Assembly (NCBI GenBank): GCA_907163345.1
Contig: CAJQUN010000341.1
Location: 310,001 to 374,000, forward strand
Source of the DNA: Haberlea rhodopensis
Lineage: Eukaryota > Streptophyta > Magnoliopsida > Lamiales > Gesneriaceae
Length of the DNA: 64,000 nt
Reading direction: 5' to 3'
Each line of letters begins with the position of its first letter. Within the stretch, counting starts at the first letter, position 1. This document shows positions 37,480 through 47,919 of this stretch, one piece after another. Under the pieces are notes generated by a model, which made no database searches, was not told the DNA's origin, and was given only the letters and a program-made list of their open reading frames with translations. Both the position numbers and the translations under genes were made by a program.

Positions 37480-39159
37480 AAGACCAATCAGACATATACT
37501 TAATGCCTAGAGATCTAGTATGACGATCATGCTTCTGCTGTGATAGTGGCTTTGTCAGTGGGTCAGATACATTATCATCAGTTGGTACTTTGCATATTTT
37601 TACATCTCATCTTTCAACGATTTCTCGAATGAAATGAAAGCGCCGAAGTATGTGCTTGGATCTTTGGTGAGATCTAGGTTCCTTAGCCAATGAGATGGCT
37701 CCATTGTTGTCACAATAGAGTTCAATCGGATCTAGTATGCTAGGCATCACCCCAAGTTCAAAAATGAACTTCTTGATCCAAACAACTTCCTTTGTTGCAT
37801 CTGAGGCAGCAATGTATTCAGCTTCAGTTGTAGAATCGGCTACTGTCTGTTGCTTTGAACTCTTCCAGCTTACAGCACCTACATTTAGGCAAAACACATA
37901 TCCTGATTGCTATCGGAAATCATCTTTGTCGGTTTGGAAGCTTGCATCAGTGTAACCTATTACATTGAGCTCTTCCTCACCTCCATAAATCAAGAATGTA
38001 TCCTTAGTTCTTCTCAAGTACTTCAGAATATTCTTGACAGCAATCCAGTGACCTTCACCTGAATCAGCTTGATATCTGCTCGTCATGCTCAGGGCATACG
38101 AGACATCGGGACGAGTACATATCATGGCATACATGAGAGATCCAATAGCTGACGCATATGGAATCTTACTCATGCGTTGTCTCTCATCTGGTGTTGAAGG
38201 ACACTGATCCTTCGAGAGATGTATCCCATGTGTCATAAGCACGAATCATTTCTTTGATTCTTGCATGCTAAACCGTTTTAGCACTTTGTCTATGTATGTA
38301 CTTTGACTTAGGCCAAGTAATCTTCTTGATCTATCTCTATAGATCTTGATACCTAATACATAGGTGGCTTCACCCAAGTCTTTCATAGAAAAACAATTCC
38401 CTAGCCAAATCTGTACAGATTGTAAGGCAGGGATATCATTCCCAATGAGAAGTATGTTATCTACATACAATATTAGGAAGATAATTATGCTCCCACTGAC
38501 CTTCTTGTAGACACAAGGTTCATCTACGTTTTTGATGAAACCGAACTCTTTGACTGCATCATCAAAACGAAGATTCCAACTCCGAGAAGCTTGCTTCAAT
38601 CCATAAATGGATCGTTGTAGCTTGCATATCTTTCTAGCATCCTTTGGATCGACAAAACCCTTAGGTTGTGTCATGTACACATCCTCAAGTAAATTTCCAT
38701 TAGGGAAAGCTGTTTTGACATCCATCTGCCAGATTTCATAATCATGAAATGCAGCTATTGCAAGTAAGATCCTAATGGATTTAACCATGGAAACCGGTGA
38801 AAAAGTTTCATCATAGTCAATACCATGAATTTGTTTGAAACCTTTAGCAACCAGTCGACCTTTAAAGGTTTGTACATTACCATCCATGTCGGTCTTTTTC
38901 TTGAAAATCCATTTGCACCCTATGGGTCTTACCCCTTCAGGCGGGTCAACCAAAGTCCATACTTGGTTTGCATACATGGATTCCATCTCAGATTTCATGG
39001 CCTCTTGCCATTTCTCAGAATCAGGGTCCAATATAGCTTCTTGATAAGATGACGGCTCTTCCTCATCAATAAGTAGTAAGTCACCTTGTTGAGTCACAAG
39101 AAATCCATATCTCTGTGGCTCACGGTGTTCTCTTACAGACCTACGCTATGAATGTGTCT
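37480..39159 (-). pseudogene. copia-2 pol: RT and RNase H, with three stops
   Basis: It lines up with copia-1 pol from SDSEKWQEAMKSEMES to the RNase H C-terminus. It is one frame broken by three nonsense codons: after MQESKK (about 38246), after DKDDFR (about 37910) and after REIVER (about 37607). Each corresponds to a sense codon in copia-1. The RT box reads LYVDNILLIGND: the second catalytic aspartate is asparagine, which in this family abolishes polymerase activity. AFPNG replaces AFLNG. The element is dead independently of the insertions in it. Confidence 0.92.
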
Positions 39160-40271
39160 CTTGATGTAATACCCCCGGAATGTTATATGATTATGTGCTA
39201 CGATGATGATTTAAGATGTGTTTAAGAGGGTTGTGGTACTTTAATTGGGGGTTATAATTATGATATGATGATATGGTTTAGGGAGCATGTTAGGTGTTTT
39301 TAATTGTTGTATTGATGTAGTAAAATTATAAAATATCAAGGGGAGATATTTTTATACATCGTATGAAATACCGGGACACAATTAAACACCACATGGCACC
39401 CCAACCTGACCACCACCCCCAATCAATCAGCCACTCCCACTTGCCAACCCCTTCCCCCAACCCATACCTCATCCTCCTCCCCCACCACTCCACCTCCAAC
39501 CACATGCTCTTCTCATTCTTTTCCCTCAAAAATCATCCTGCTAAGCTTCATTAGGAGGAGGAAAAACCTTGGTAAAAGGTGTACAAATCCTTGCAAAAAG
39601 AGGAGCAAAAAGAGAGGGGTAAGTTGGTACCCTGTTTTCTGGGTTTTTGGTTGAGTTTAGGTTTTGTAGTGATGCTTTTTATGCATGCTAGTGTGGGTAT
39701 GAACGGAACCTTGGTATGTATGTTTACATGGAAGTATTATGAAGTTCCTAGCATGTTTGTTCGAGCATATTACTTACGTTATGTGTTGGTTTTCTTGTTA
39801 TGAAAGTAAGTGCTCGAAATTCTGGGCAAGGAAGAACATGCTCTGTTTTCTGTATAAGTGGGTTGAGGCTGAAGATTTTGATAAGGTTATGTTGCATGCT
39901 AGCTTAGGTTTTGTTGAACCTTGAATTTAAGTGCTTACATAGAAGTTTTATGAAGCCCCTAGCATATTCGTTTGAACATGTTGCATGGTTTATGTGTTAG
40001 AATTCTTGTTATGAAAAGTAGTGCTCGAAAATCTGGGTAAAAACTATGATGCCCTGTTTTTGGAAAGATTGGATGAGTACTGATAAAGTTGGGCAATTTT
40101 AATGCATGTCAGTTTAAGTTTTGAGTGGAACTTTAATTTGAATACATGCATGGAAGTGTAATGAAGCTATTGATATGCTTGTTCAGGCATTTTACGTATG
40201 TTATGAAGTAGTTTGAAGGGCATGAAATGAAGTGTTCGAGATTTCTGGAAAATCTCGCATGAATAAGAACG

Positions 40272-40380
40272 ACCGATCGATCGGTGATGAACACCGATCG
40301 ATCGGCGCAAATGCCGTAGCAAAAGAATGAAAATGATGAACAGTTAGCGATCGATCGGTAGGGGAGACCGATCGATCGGT
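40272..40380. repeat. Palindrome cluster in LTR A, core ACCGATCGATCGGT
   Basis: Four copies. The flanking pair is C-G (CCGATCGATCGG), the reverse of the G-C pair in E, C and B. Confidence 0.93.
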
Positions 40381-40480
40381 AGTCACTGTTCATGTGTTAT
40401 AAAATTATATATATTTTTTTTTAGGAAATTGATTACGATTCTCGTATCGGTGCCTAATATTTTATTATGTGGTTGTGTAG

Positions 40481-40544
40481 AGCCATCCCAGGTACCAGCA
40501 CAATCAAGGAGATAAGTCTGTTGACTCCTCCTCCTTTTGAAAAG
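40481..40544 (+). other. Predicted 64-nt mini-exon inside LTR A
   Basis: Begins AGCCATCCCAGGTACCAGC after GTTGTGTAG and ends GAAAAG before GTACGTAAG. Aligns with the island in LTR E. Inference from consensus. Confidence 0.5.
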
Positions 40545-40721
40545 GTACGTAAGAGACGTACGGGCATCGGACGGTAAAACACATCTTTACACTACGACTA
40601 TGCTTTTATTGCATGAGTATTCATGATGAAATGATGCTGTTTATAAGATGTTTACGATGTTTATAAGATGTCTACGATGTTGATAAGATGTTTATATATA
40701 TATATCCATACGATGTTAATT

Positions 40722-40992
40722 GTGGTAAGATGCCACGGGGTAAGATGCCCCATATGGTAAGAGGCCATACGATGTTATTTGTGGTAAGATGCCAAGGGGT
40801 AAGATGCCCCATATGGTAAGAGGCCATACGATGTTATTATGTGGTAAGATGCCACGGGGTAAGATGCCCATATGGTAAGAGGCCATACGATGTTATTATG
40901 TGGTAAGATGCCACGGGGTAAGATGCCCATATGGTAAGAGGCCATACAATGTTATTATGTGGTAAGATGCCACGGGGTAAGATGCCCCATAT
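40722..40992 (+). repeat. Tandem hairpin array in LTR A, period 59-60 bp
   Basis: Units start at 40722, 40781, 40841, 40900 and 40959. Each holds three hairpins back to back with the loop TAAGATG or TAAGAGG and different stems: GTGG/CCAC (40722-40736), GGGG/CCCC (40737-40751), TATGG/CCATA (40753-40769), followed by a gatgttatt spacer. The last unit lacks the third hairpin. Small losses (CCAA for CCAC, CCC for CCCC) occur in some copies. Confidence 0.95.
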
Positions 40993-41861
40993 GCATGAAT
41001 ATGAATCAGGGATAACAAAAAGAAGTTAATGAATAACCATCATGTTTACTTAACTAAGATTTCGTACATTTACTGTTATATTTTGTTATGATGCTATAAG
41101 ATGATGATGCTATAAGATAATGATAGTTATAAGATGATGATTGTGATGTCCGGGGATTATGGTGTTAATCCCGGTGTGGTATTAATCCTTGATGGATTTT
41201 TAATTGTGGCAATTAGGAATTAATTGCGGTTTGGCATCTCCCGAGGTTATTAAATCGGACATTAGGGATCGTTGGATCCAAAGGATGAGATTGCATTCTC
41301 ATTTTGGTGAAAAACCTATGAGTTGGGTTTTAGTAGGGCTTGGTGTCCGGGGTGCCTTATGTTGGGACCAGTCTGGGGATTTGCTGTTGGAGAGAGAGTT
41401 TTTGAAAACAGATGATTTTTAATGAATCATGATGTATTTGTGGAAGTATTGGTATTTGGGGGCATTTTTGCTATATATACCAGTTGGACTCGGGATTCCG
41501 TCATTTGGAATCCATTTCCCTCCTCTCCTCTCCTCTCTCTCACCCCAAACCCTTTCCCTTTTCCCCTTTGAAGCAAAAATCGATGGAATTCGATTTAGGG
41601 GCCGGATTTCTTGAAGAAGGATAGGTAATCTTCTTCTCCTCTCTTTTGGCTTCATTTTGATAGTGGTTTGGTGTGTTTTGGTTGAGCTTTTGGGTTGGAT
41701 TTGTGTTTGGGGGGTTTTGGGTTAAAATCTAAAAAGTTGATTTCAGTGTTTTTATGGAGTTTAATTGTTGTATTTGAGGTGTTGAGGTTGTATGGGGTGT
41801 TGGTTTGGAGTTTGGGTGTGAAAAACACCATTAAAGCTCGAGTTTTCGGAAAATCGCAGTA

Positions 41862-42072
41862 CGCGATCGATCTTGGCGATGCTCCGATCAATCGCGACAT
41901 GCTACTGGATTTGGGAAGGCGATGAGCAGTAGCGGCGATCGATCGCGAGAAGTGGGCGATCGATCGCGAGGGCCTTGGCGATCGATCGCGAGATGTGGCG
42001 ATCGATCGCGGCTTGTTTATTTTCGGACAGTAGGGTATGGCGATCGATCGCGGCTTGGCGCCGATCGATCGT
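41862..42072. repeat. Palindrome cluster in 5' LTR of B
   Basis: About eight copies of CGATCGATCG-core palindromes. Two are decayed at CpG positions (GATCAATCGC, GATCTTGG). Confidence 0.93.
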
Positions 42073-42416
42073 GGCCCTGTTCCCTTTGTTTTTTTCAAAA
42101 TTTTGGAAAATGTTGGGATTTTGGAATCGGAGTTTTAAGGGGCCGTTTCCGGGGCAATGTCTACATTCCAATGGGAATGCTATGCTTTTAAAATGGATTG
42201 GTTGAAGCCAAAGTTTAATTAAACGAAATTTTTAGTTGGGTTTTTGGCTATTTATTAAACATATAAAATTGAATATTTTGGGTATTATGCATGCTTAGCC
42301 GGGGGGCTTTTATTTTGGTAATCGTCATGGATTGACGATATGATTGGGAGTCTTGAACGTGCTTGGACACGTGGTTGCATGCTTATACTTGATTGTGAGT
42401 TGTTTATGTGTTTTAG

Positions 42417-42477
42417 CACATATCTCTCGAGGTAAGGAACTCAAGTGAAGTTTGGACTCGAGCTACAAAATTCTAAG
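42417..42477 (+). other. Predicted 61-nt mini-exon inside LTR B
   Basis: Bounded by GTGTTTTAG| and TCTAAG|GTACGTATG. Length and position match the islands in A, E and F, though the sequence differs in its first half. Repeated in the 3' LTR near 49148-49211. Confidence 0.4.
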
Positions 42478-43639
42478 GTACGTATGACGTACGAGCATAG
42501 CCTTTTATATGATTGCAATTGTTGAGTGCTTGGTACACTGTATTGCAATGAATGTGTGTGGAAATGCATGACACATGGTATTAGCAATAGACGGAGATTG
42601 AAATGCATGGTTTATGGTACTTGCTTCAAATATCTATATATGCATTGAGAATTGCATGGTGCCGCTTTTGAGCGAGCAATGATTGGAATGTTGTCGCCTG
42701 TGAGCGAACATCGATTATGACGCCGCTGCCATCGAGCATGCGTGGAAATAGAATGCCGCTATTGTAGAGCGAGCAATGAAATAGAGCTATGAGACCATAA
42801 GTGAGAAACATGGATTGTCTATAATCATTGTTTAATGATTTGATATTATTGATTATGATATTGGTATATGGCTCATGGAATTGTTAATCAATGTAATGAT
42901 TAACTAGCATTTGGGAATTTAATGGTTTCAGTGTTTTGAGAACAGGGACAATACAGGAAACCCCGGATGAGGATGATACCATCCAGGGAGTATATTTTGT
43001 AATTCATAGCATTTACATTTATGTAAATTATGAATTGTATTGTTATGATTATTGGATTTGGAATATTGGTATGCTCACCCCGTGCGGGGGCTGTCTCTGT
43101 TGGGGCAGGTGGCACAGGTGTAGCAGCAGCTTCGGAGTTGAGCTCGGGCTGTTGATTGAGGTACTTCCAGGATCAAGGTACCAGAGCTGGATGGATAGGC
43201 GCTCAGATCCAGAGTCGAGATCGAGTTGCGCTTGAGAGGTGCTTCCAGGATCGAAGCACCAGTAACGGTATCCAGCAGAGTGTTTTATACATTAGATACA
43301 CGCTTATTCATTGGGTGCTCTTATGTGAGTACATATTACGTGTATATGGAATGTATAAACGGGCTACGGCTCTTCTCTGTTCATTTATGGTTTGCACGCA
43401 ATTAGATATAGAATTGCTAAATTAACTAAGAGCGTGATAGTGTATTATGAGGGTGCATGTTATATGGATAATCATGGTTGGGGAGTTGGAATATTATGTG
43501 GTTTAAATGCAAGAAATTTTCTGGATAGCATATGGTGTTGCACTTGCATATGGTTTTCCCCTGATAGTATGATTATATGCACTAATGATATGGCTTAATA
43601 CACTAATAACGGGTTAAGGACACGGGGTCCTTACATTAG

Positions 43640-43651
43640 TGGTATCAGAGC
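43640..43651 (+). other. Primer-binding site of B
   Basis: TGGTATCAGAGC, four bases after the LTR; initiator methionine tRNA complement, as in E. Confidence 0.9.
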
Positions 43652-44586
43652 AGTGGTTAGCTCTTTGGGACTGTTGAAGGCCTGGAGCACGCTGATAAGG
43701 ATGGGTAACACATATTTATGCATGATAGTAGTTAGTGTTGTGTGGCACAACTATTTTGCTTATGTGCATTTGTGATATGTGATCATAGTGAAACGATTAT
43801 ATGTCATGACATCTATAGAATCATAATATAACCTGTTGATTATGATTGTGAGTTGTGACACAGGGACAACCAAATGGAGCATTCTGAAATGCATTGGGAT
43901 ATGGGAAGTACTTTGTACTCATAATTTATGCACTTACTCATTGTAATCATATTGTGGGGAATATGGATTATCGTATGCTCATGGTTTGGGATTGTTCCTG
44001 TAGGGACACTATGACGTGAAAGGCTAAGGCCATGGTTGAAAGACACGAAACTGTAACCTGCGTTTTATATACATCATGAAATTATGCATTGTGGTAGCAT
44101 GTGTACATGTAGTGATGATTTTAATGCTTTGCCGCCAAATGTTGAAGCGAGGGGTGGGAGTGCCGCATGTCGCATTTGAGCGAGGTGCATTAAAATACAC
44201 TCATGATGATGTATGTTGGAATATGGATTATGCTTTGTGATGCAGGTATGGATGAAATACTTGGTGAATATCCCATGAGTCATTGTTATGGATGAGTGAT
44301 GATTTTAAATGCTTGCCGCTATCTGTTTGTTTTGTGCCGCTAAAATGTGAAGCGAGAGGTGGGAGCGCCGCATGTCACATTGAAGCGTGGTTATCATATG
44401 AGGCGAGGAAAGAATATTTGCCGCTAAAATGTGAAGCGAGGGGTGGGAGCGCCGCATGTCCATTTAAGCGAGGTTATTCTATGCCGCCTATATGTAAAGC
44501 GAGGGGTGGGAGTACCGCATGTTGTATTTGAGCGAGGGGCATTAAAATACACTACCGTGACAATGACTAGGGATCGGCTATTCTTT
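43652..44586 (+). other. Leader of B with LTR-derived segment
   Basis: No coding frame. From about 43860 it contains LTR-like phrases (GGGACAACC, ATTGTTCCTGTAGGGAC). From about 44265 to 44410 it matches the minus strand of LTR F at about 51050-51175, including the GCCGCT...AAGCGAGGGGTGGGAG blocks. This suggests that part of an F-like LTR was captured in B's internal region. Confidence 0.6.
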
Positions 44587-45545
44587 GGCGATGGTTCATG
44601 CCGCCAGGTATATTGATAGCGATGGTTCATTCCGCTATATTGATTGGCGATGGTTCATGCCGCCAGGTATATTGATAGCGATGGTTCATTCCGCTATATT
44701 GATTGGCGATGGTTCATGCCGCCAGGTATATTGATAGCGATGATTCATTCCGCTATATTGATTGGCGATGGTTCATGTCGCTAGGTATATTGATAGCGAT
44801 GGTTCATTCCGCTATATTGATTGGCGATGGTTCATGCCGCCAGGTATATTTATAGCGACGGTTCATTCCGCTATATTGATTGGCGATGGTTCATGCCGCC
44901 AGGTATATTTATAGCGACGGTTCATTCCGCTATATTGATTGGCGATGGTTTATGCCGCCAGGTATATTGATAGCGACGGTTCATTCCGCTATATTGACTG
45001 GCGATGGTTCTTGCCGCCGGATATATTGATAGCGATGTCTCATTCCGCTATTCTATTGGCGATGGTTCATGCCGCCGGGTATTCTATTGACGATGATTCA
45101 TACCACCGGATATTATATAGCGACGGGTCATTCTGCTACACCTATGGCGATGGTTCATACCGCCGGATATCTATAGCGACTTTTTATGCCGCTGACTCTA
45201 TGACGAGAGATCATGCCGCTGATTCTATAGCGATGGGTTATACCGCTATGTGCGTAGCGCTGGATTATGTCGCCTACGAGCGATGGATGCTACTTGTGTG
45301 CCGCTGGTGGACGATGGATACAGGTATTCCGCTATCTTGATAGCGATGATGTATGGCGTATTACTTTTGTTAGCATCATTGTGGATACTACATGTTGTTA
45401 TATACGTCATGTGTTTGACGATGAGATTATGGATATCGTGTATTGACATGTACCGTCATATGTTTGACGATGTTAATTGGATGTCATATGTTGACATATG
45501 CCGTCACGGGATGACGATGACATAGTTGATGTTCTATGTAGACGT
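44587..45545 (+). repeat. Tandem hairpin array in B, period 59 bp
   Basis: Nine units start at 44587, 44646, 44705, 44764, 44823, 44882, 44941, 45000 and 45058. Each unit has one hairpin with outer arms GGCG/CGCC and one with TAGCG/CGCTA. Both keep the inner pair ATG/CAT around GTT and a 2-nt bulge. The tail (45117-45545) holds variants and then a third type, CGTCA/TGACG, near 45408, 45450 and 45502. The open frame through it is an artefact. Confidence 0.95.
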
Positions 45546-47905
45546 GTAGCGTCGTTTTGATGATTAATACATTTATGTTATGTATTGAGTTGTATGGTTT
45601 GAGTGCCTTTGGTGGGCACATGGTAGTGTCTGGGTCACTAGTTGACGAGACTATTATGCCGAGCAAGTTGCTCGAAGAATTATTGGGTGCACCGTACATG
45701 GATTGTACCGCAGCACATATTTGGAGTATATATTGTTCGAGTAATGATACCCTTGGGTATACTCGCTGGTTTGGCTTAGGCCAAGTGATTGGTGGTAAGA
45801 GTAGTCCTTGAGGAAACTACTCGCTTGTTGTTGTGATCTGCGGTAGGCGTGATCACACTCACCCTGAGGGTGTGGGATAAGTCCTAATGGATTAGGATTG
45901 CTTCGTGGTTGAGCAAGGACACCGGGATGTCCATTATGCTTTGGTTTAGAGAAATTTTGGGTGATGGCCCACTACTCTAAATGGATGTTACGGTATGGTA
46001 TACCGGGTGGAACGTATGAGATGTTGGTAGGATTGATATGAGCCTTTGGAGGCAGCGCTGGTTAGCCAGATATCGTGGCAATGTTATAACGTGCTTTTGA
46101 TAGCTGTTATACTGCTCGTTGGATTCGAGTTCAGTGAATCGTATGATGATACGATGAGGACTTTTGGTAGACTCTTGTAGTCTCTTTGTAGCATGATGAT
46201 TGAGGCAGGGAATACCTCGCGGAGACGTTTATACGTCAAATGTTTTAAGAGGCTTGTTTTGGGACGACTCAATTTTGTTGGAAATACCAACGTGAGCGTC
46301 GACAAGTCGTTGTTAACTCTGGTTGAGCATCTTTGCATATGGTATGCGACGGAAGTCACAATTGAAATTGTGTAGTATAGTTAGTGGAGTGACACTACTA
46401 TATTGACTTTATCTCTTGGAGAGATTTGGGTTGTACTGTCATGGAGGCAGCTAGTTTTGGTTGAAGGTTGATCGTGAATCAACCAGGGTAAGCCCTACTA
46501 GTGTTGGACTAGGTAATGGCTTCGTACTTCCAGTGAAACGTTCGAGGAGATGTCTCTGGGATGATGCTCGAGTGTGGAGTACTATGGCAATAGTACAGGG
46601 CATCGTTGTATGAGTATACATGGCGTATACGAGTTTCAATTTGATGATAGTGGCTTCGATGCACTATTCTGAACCAATTGCATAATTTGGTTCCGAGATA
46701 TATGTTGGTATGTATATCCAGTTGTCCGGACGGTGGTTCGAGGTTGGAGGGTCATGGATTTATGACGCTATCCTTTTGGGAAAGGCGGTATTGTTATACC
46801 TACCGGTTGAATCTTTTGGGAGATTCGTTGCTTTGATTGTGTGGTGTTGATGTTGAAATCACACCCTTTGGCTTTGGTCTGTCGACCACTATTCTCCGTG
46901 GAGTGAGAATGATCGAGGTTTGACAGCAGATTTTGGGACTTTGGGTATGTTTGGAGATACCCGAACCTATTGCTTTGAGTATGCCTGTTGTGGGTGCTTA
47001 GTCATGTATACCCGTGTATGTATACGGATGCCAACTCTATTTCGTTCCTTGTTGAACGTCGGTTTAGTGCGCTTGGTTGATGAATCTCCGGTGGGAGATT
47101 GTGGCAATTCGAGATCGGTAATCTCGATGACACGATACATTCTGATGAATGATCGTGAGGGTTGTTTGACTTTCCTTGAGGAGGGATTGTCGTGTTTTGG
47201 GACCTTGGTAGTTCTTGTTGGATAATTCGATAGCCTTCCTGTTTCAGGATTGTTGAATCCCAGGATAAATGAGGGATGGCCAGGATTCGGATTTGTTCAG
47301 TGTCACGGTCGACGCGTGTTTGGGAATGCAATTGTTTGTCTTGCATGTCCCCTGTGGAACTTGAGACCTTGTAGAGTCTCGATAGTGTGTTTTGGACCAA
47401 GATGAGATTTCTTGGAACACATGGTTGTAGGCATCTGTAGTGATGTGTTTTGTGTGGATTAGTGACCATGGGTTACCCGATCCGGATTGCAAGTGGTGCA
47501 ACTACTCCTTTGGAGGAGATGATCGGGAAAGCGAAACTGGATTTTTTCGGGAGTATACTGATTGTATACTAGTGGTTCCCATCTTAACGATGTGTGTTAA
47601 GCATCGTGGGCGAGTGGTGGATATCATTGAGAGATATCTATGTTAGAACCACTGGGGTTTTGATTGATTTAAAGTCATGGTGGACTGACTTCCGGGATGA
47701 TTCACGTCGAGGTAAGTTGTTATCTTTCGGGTTTATATTGGTTTTGGCATTTGCCCTATTGTAGAGCTTGATGCGAGATTGGTGTTCTCGCAGTTAATGA
47801 TTCGATTCTATTGTGGTCCAGAATCGGGGTTGTGGCCTTACTTTGTTTGTGTAGTCCTGGTGCTACGTAGAGTATGCCGTGCAAATTTCGAGGACGAAAT
47901 TTTAT
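45546..47905 (+). repeat. Hairpin-rich non-coding internal region of B
   Basis: By eye about 40 short inverted repeats fill 2.35 kb with little space between them. Examples: 45747-45760 (ATACCC/GGGTAT), 45860-45872 (CACCC/GGGTG), 45882-45897 (TCCTAAT/ATTAGGA), 46138-46155 (ATCGTAT/ATACGAT), 46579-46596 (GTACTAT/ATAGTAC), 47109-47127 (TCGAGAT/ATCTCGA), 47131-47157 (arms CACGAT/ATCGTG plus CATTC/GAATG), 47552-47570 (AGTATAC/GTATACT), 47773-47791 (GCGAGA/TCTCGC). No protein similarity. Confidence 0.88.
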
Positions 47906-47919
47906 TAGTGGGAGATAAT
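47906..47919 (+). other. Polypurine tract of B
   Basis: TAGTGGGAGATAAT directly before the 3' LTR. Confidence 0.85.

Larger units (their letters stand above)
41142..43635 (+). repeat. 5' LTR of B
   Basis: 2494 bp, TGTGATGTCCGGGGATTA to CGGGGTCCTTACA. A TATATATA box near 41471 is followed by a donor-like ATAGGTAATC (about 41622), palindromes (41862-42072), an acceptor-like GTGTTTTAG (ends 42416), a 61-nt island (42417-42477), a donor-like AAGGTACGTATG, and a hairpin zone (about 42657-42780, CGCT/AGCG stems). The start of the LTR is also rich in inverted repeats, for example GCAATTA/TAATTGC near 41213. Confidence 0.92.

Noticed and set aside
44939..45340. 133-residue frame with repeated Tyr/Ile/Asp segments
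   Set aside because: It is a read-through of the 59-bp hairpin array in B; the period is not a multiple of three and the frame is kept only by chance.
40722..45545. Regularly spaced repeats resembling a CRISPR array
   Set aside because: The spacers are not unique; whole units repeat, they lie inside plant LTR elements with TSDs, and no cas-like gene is present.
47002..47469. 155-residue minus-strand frame in B's internal region
   Set aside because: The homologous part of D does not keep it open, and the sequence is explained by hairpins. It matches no family I know.
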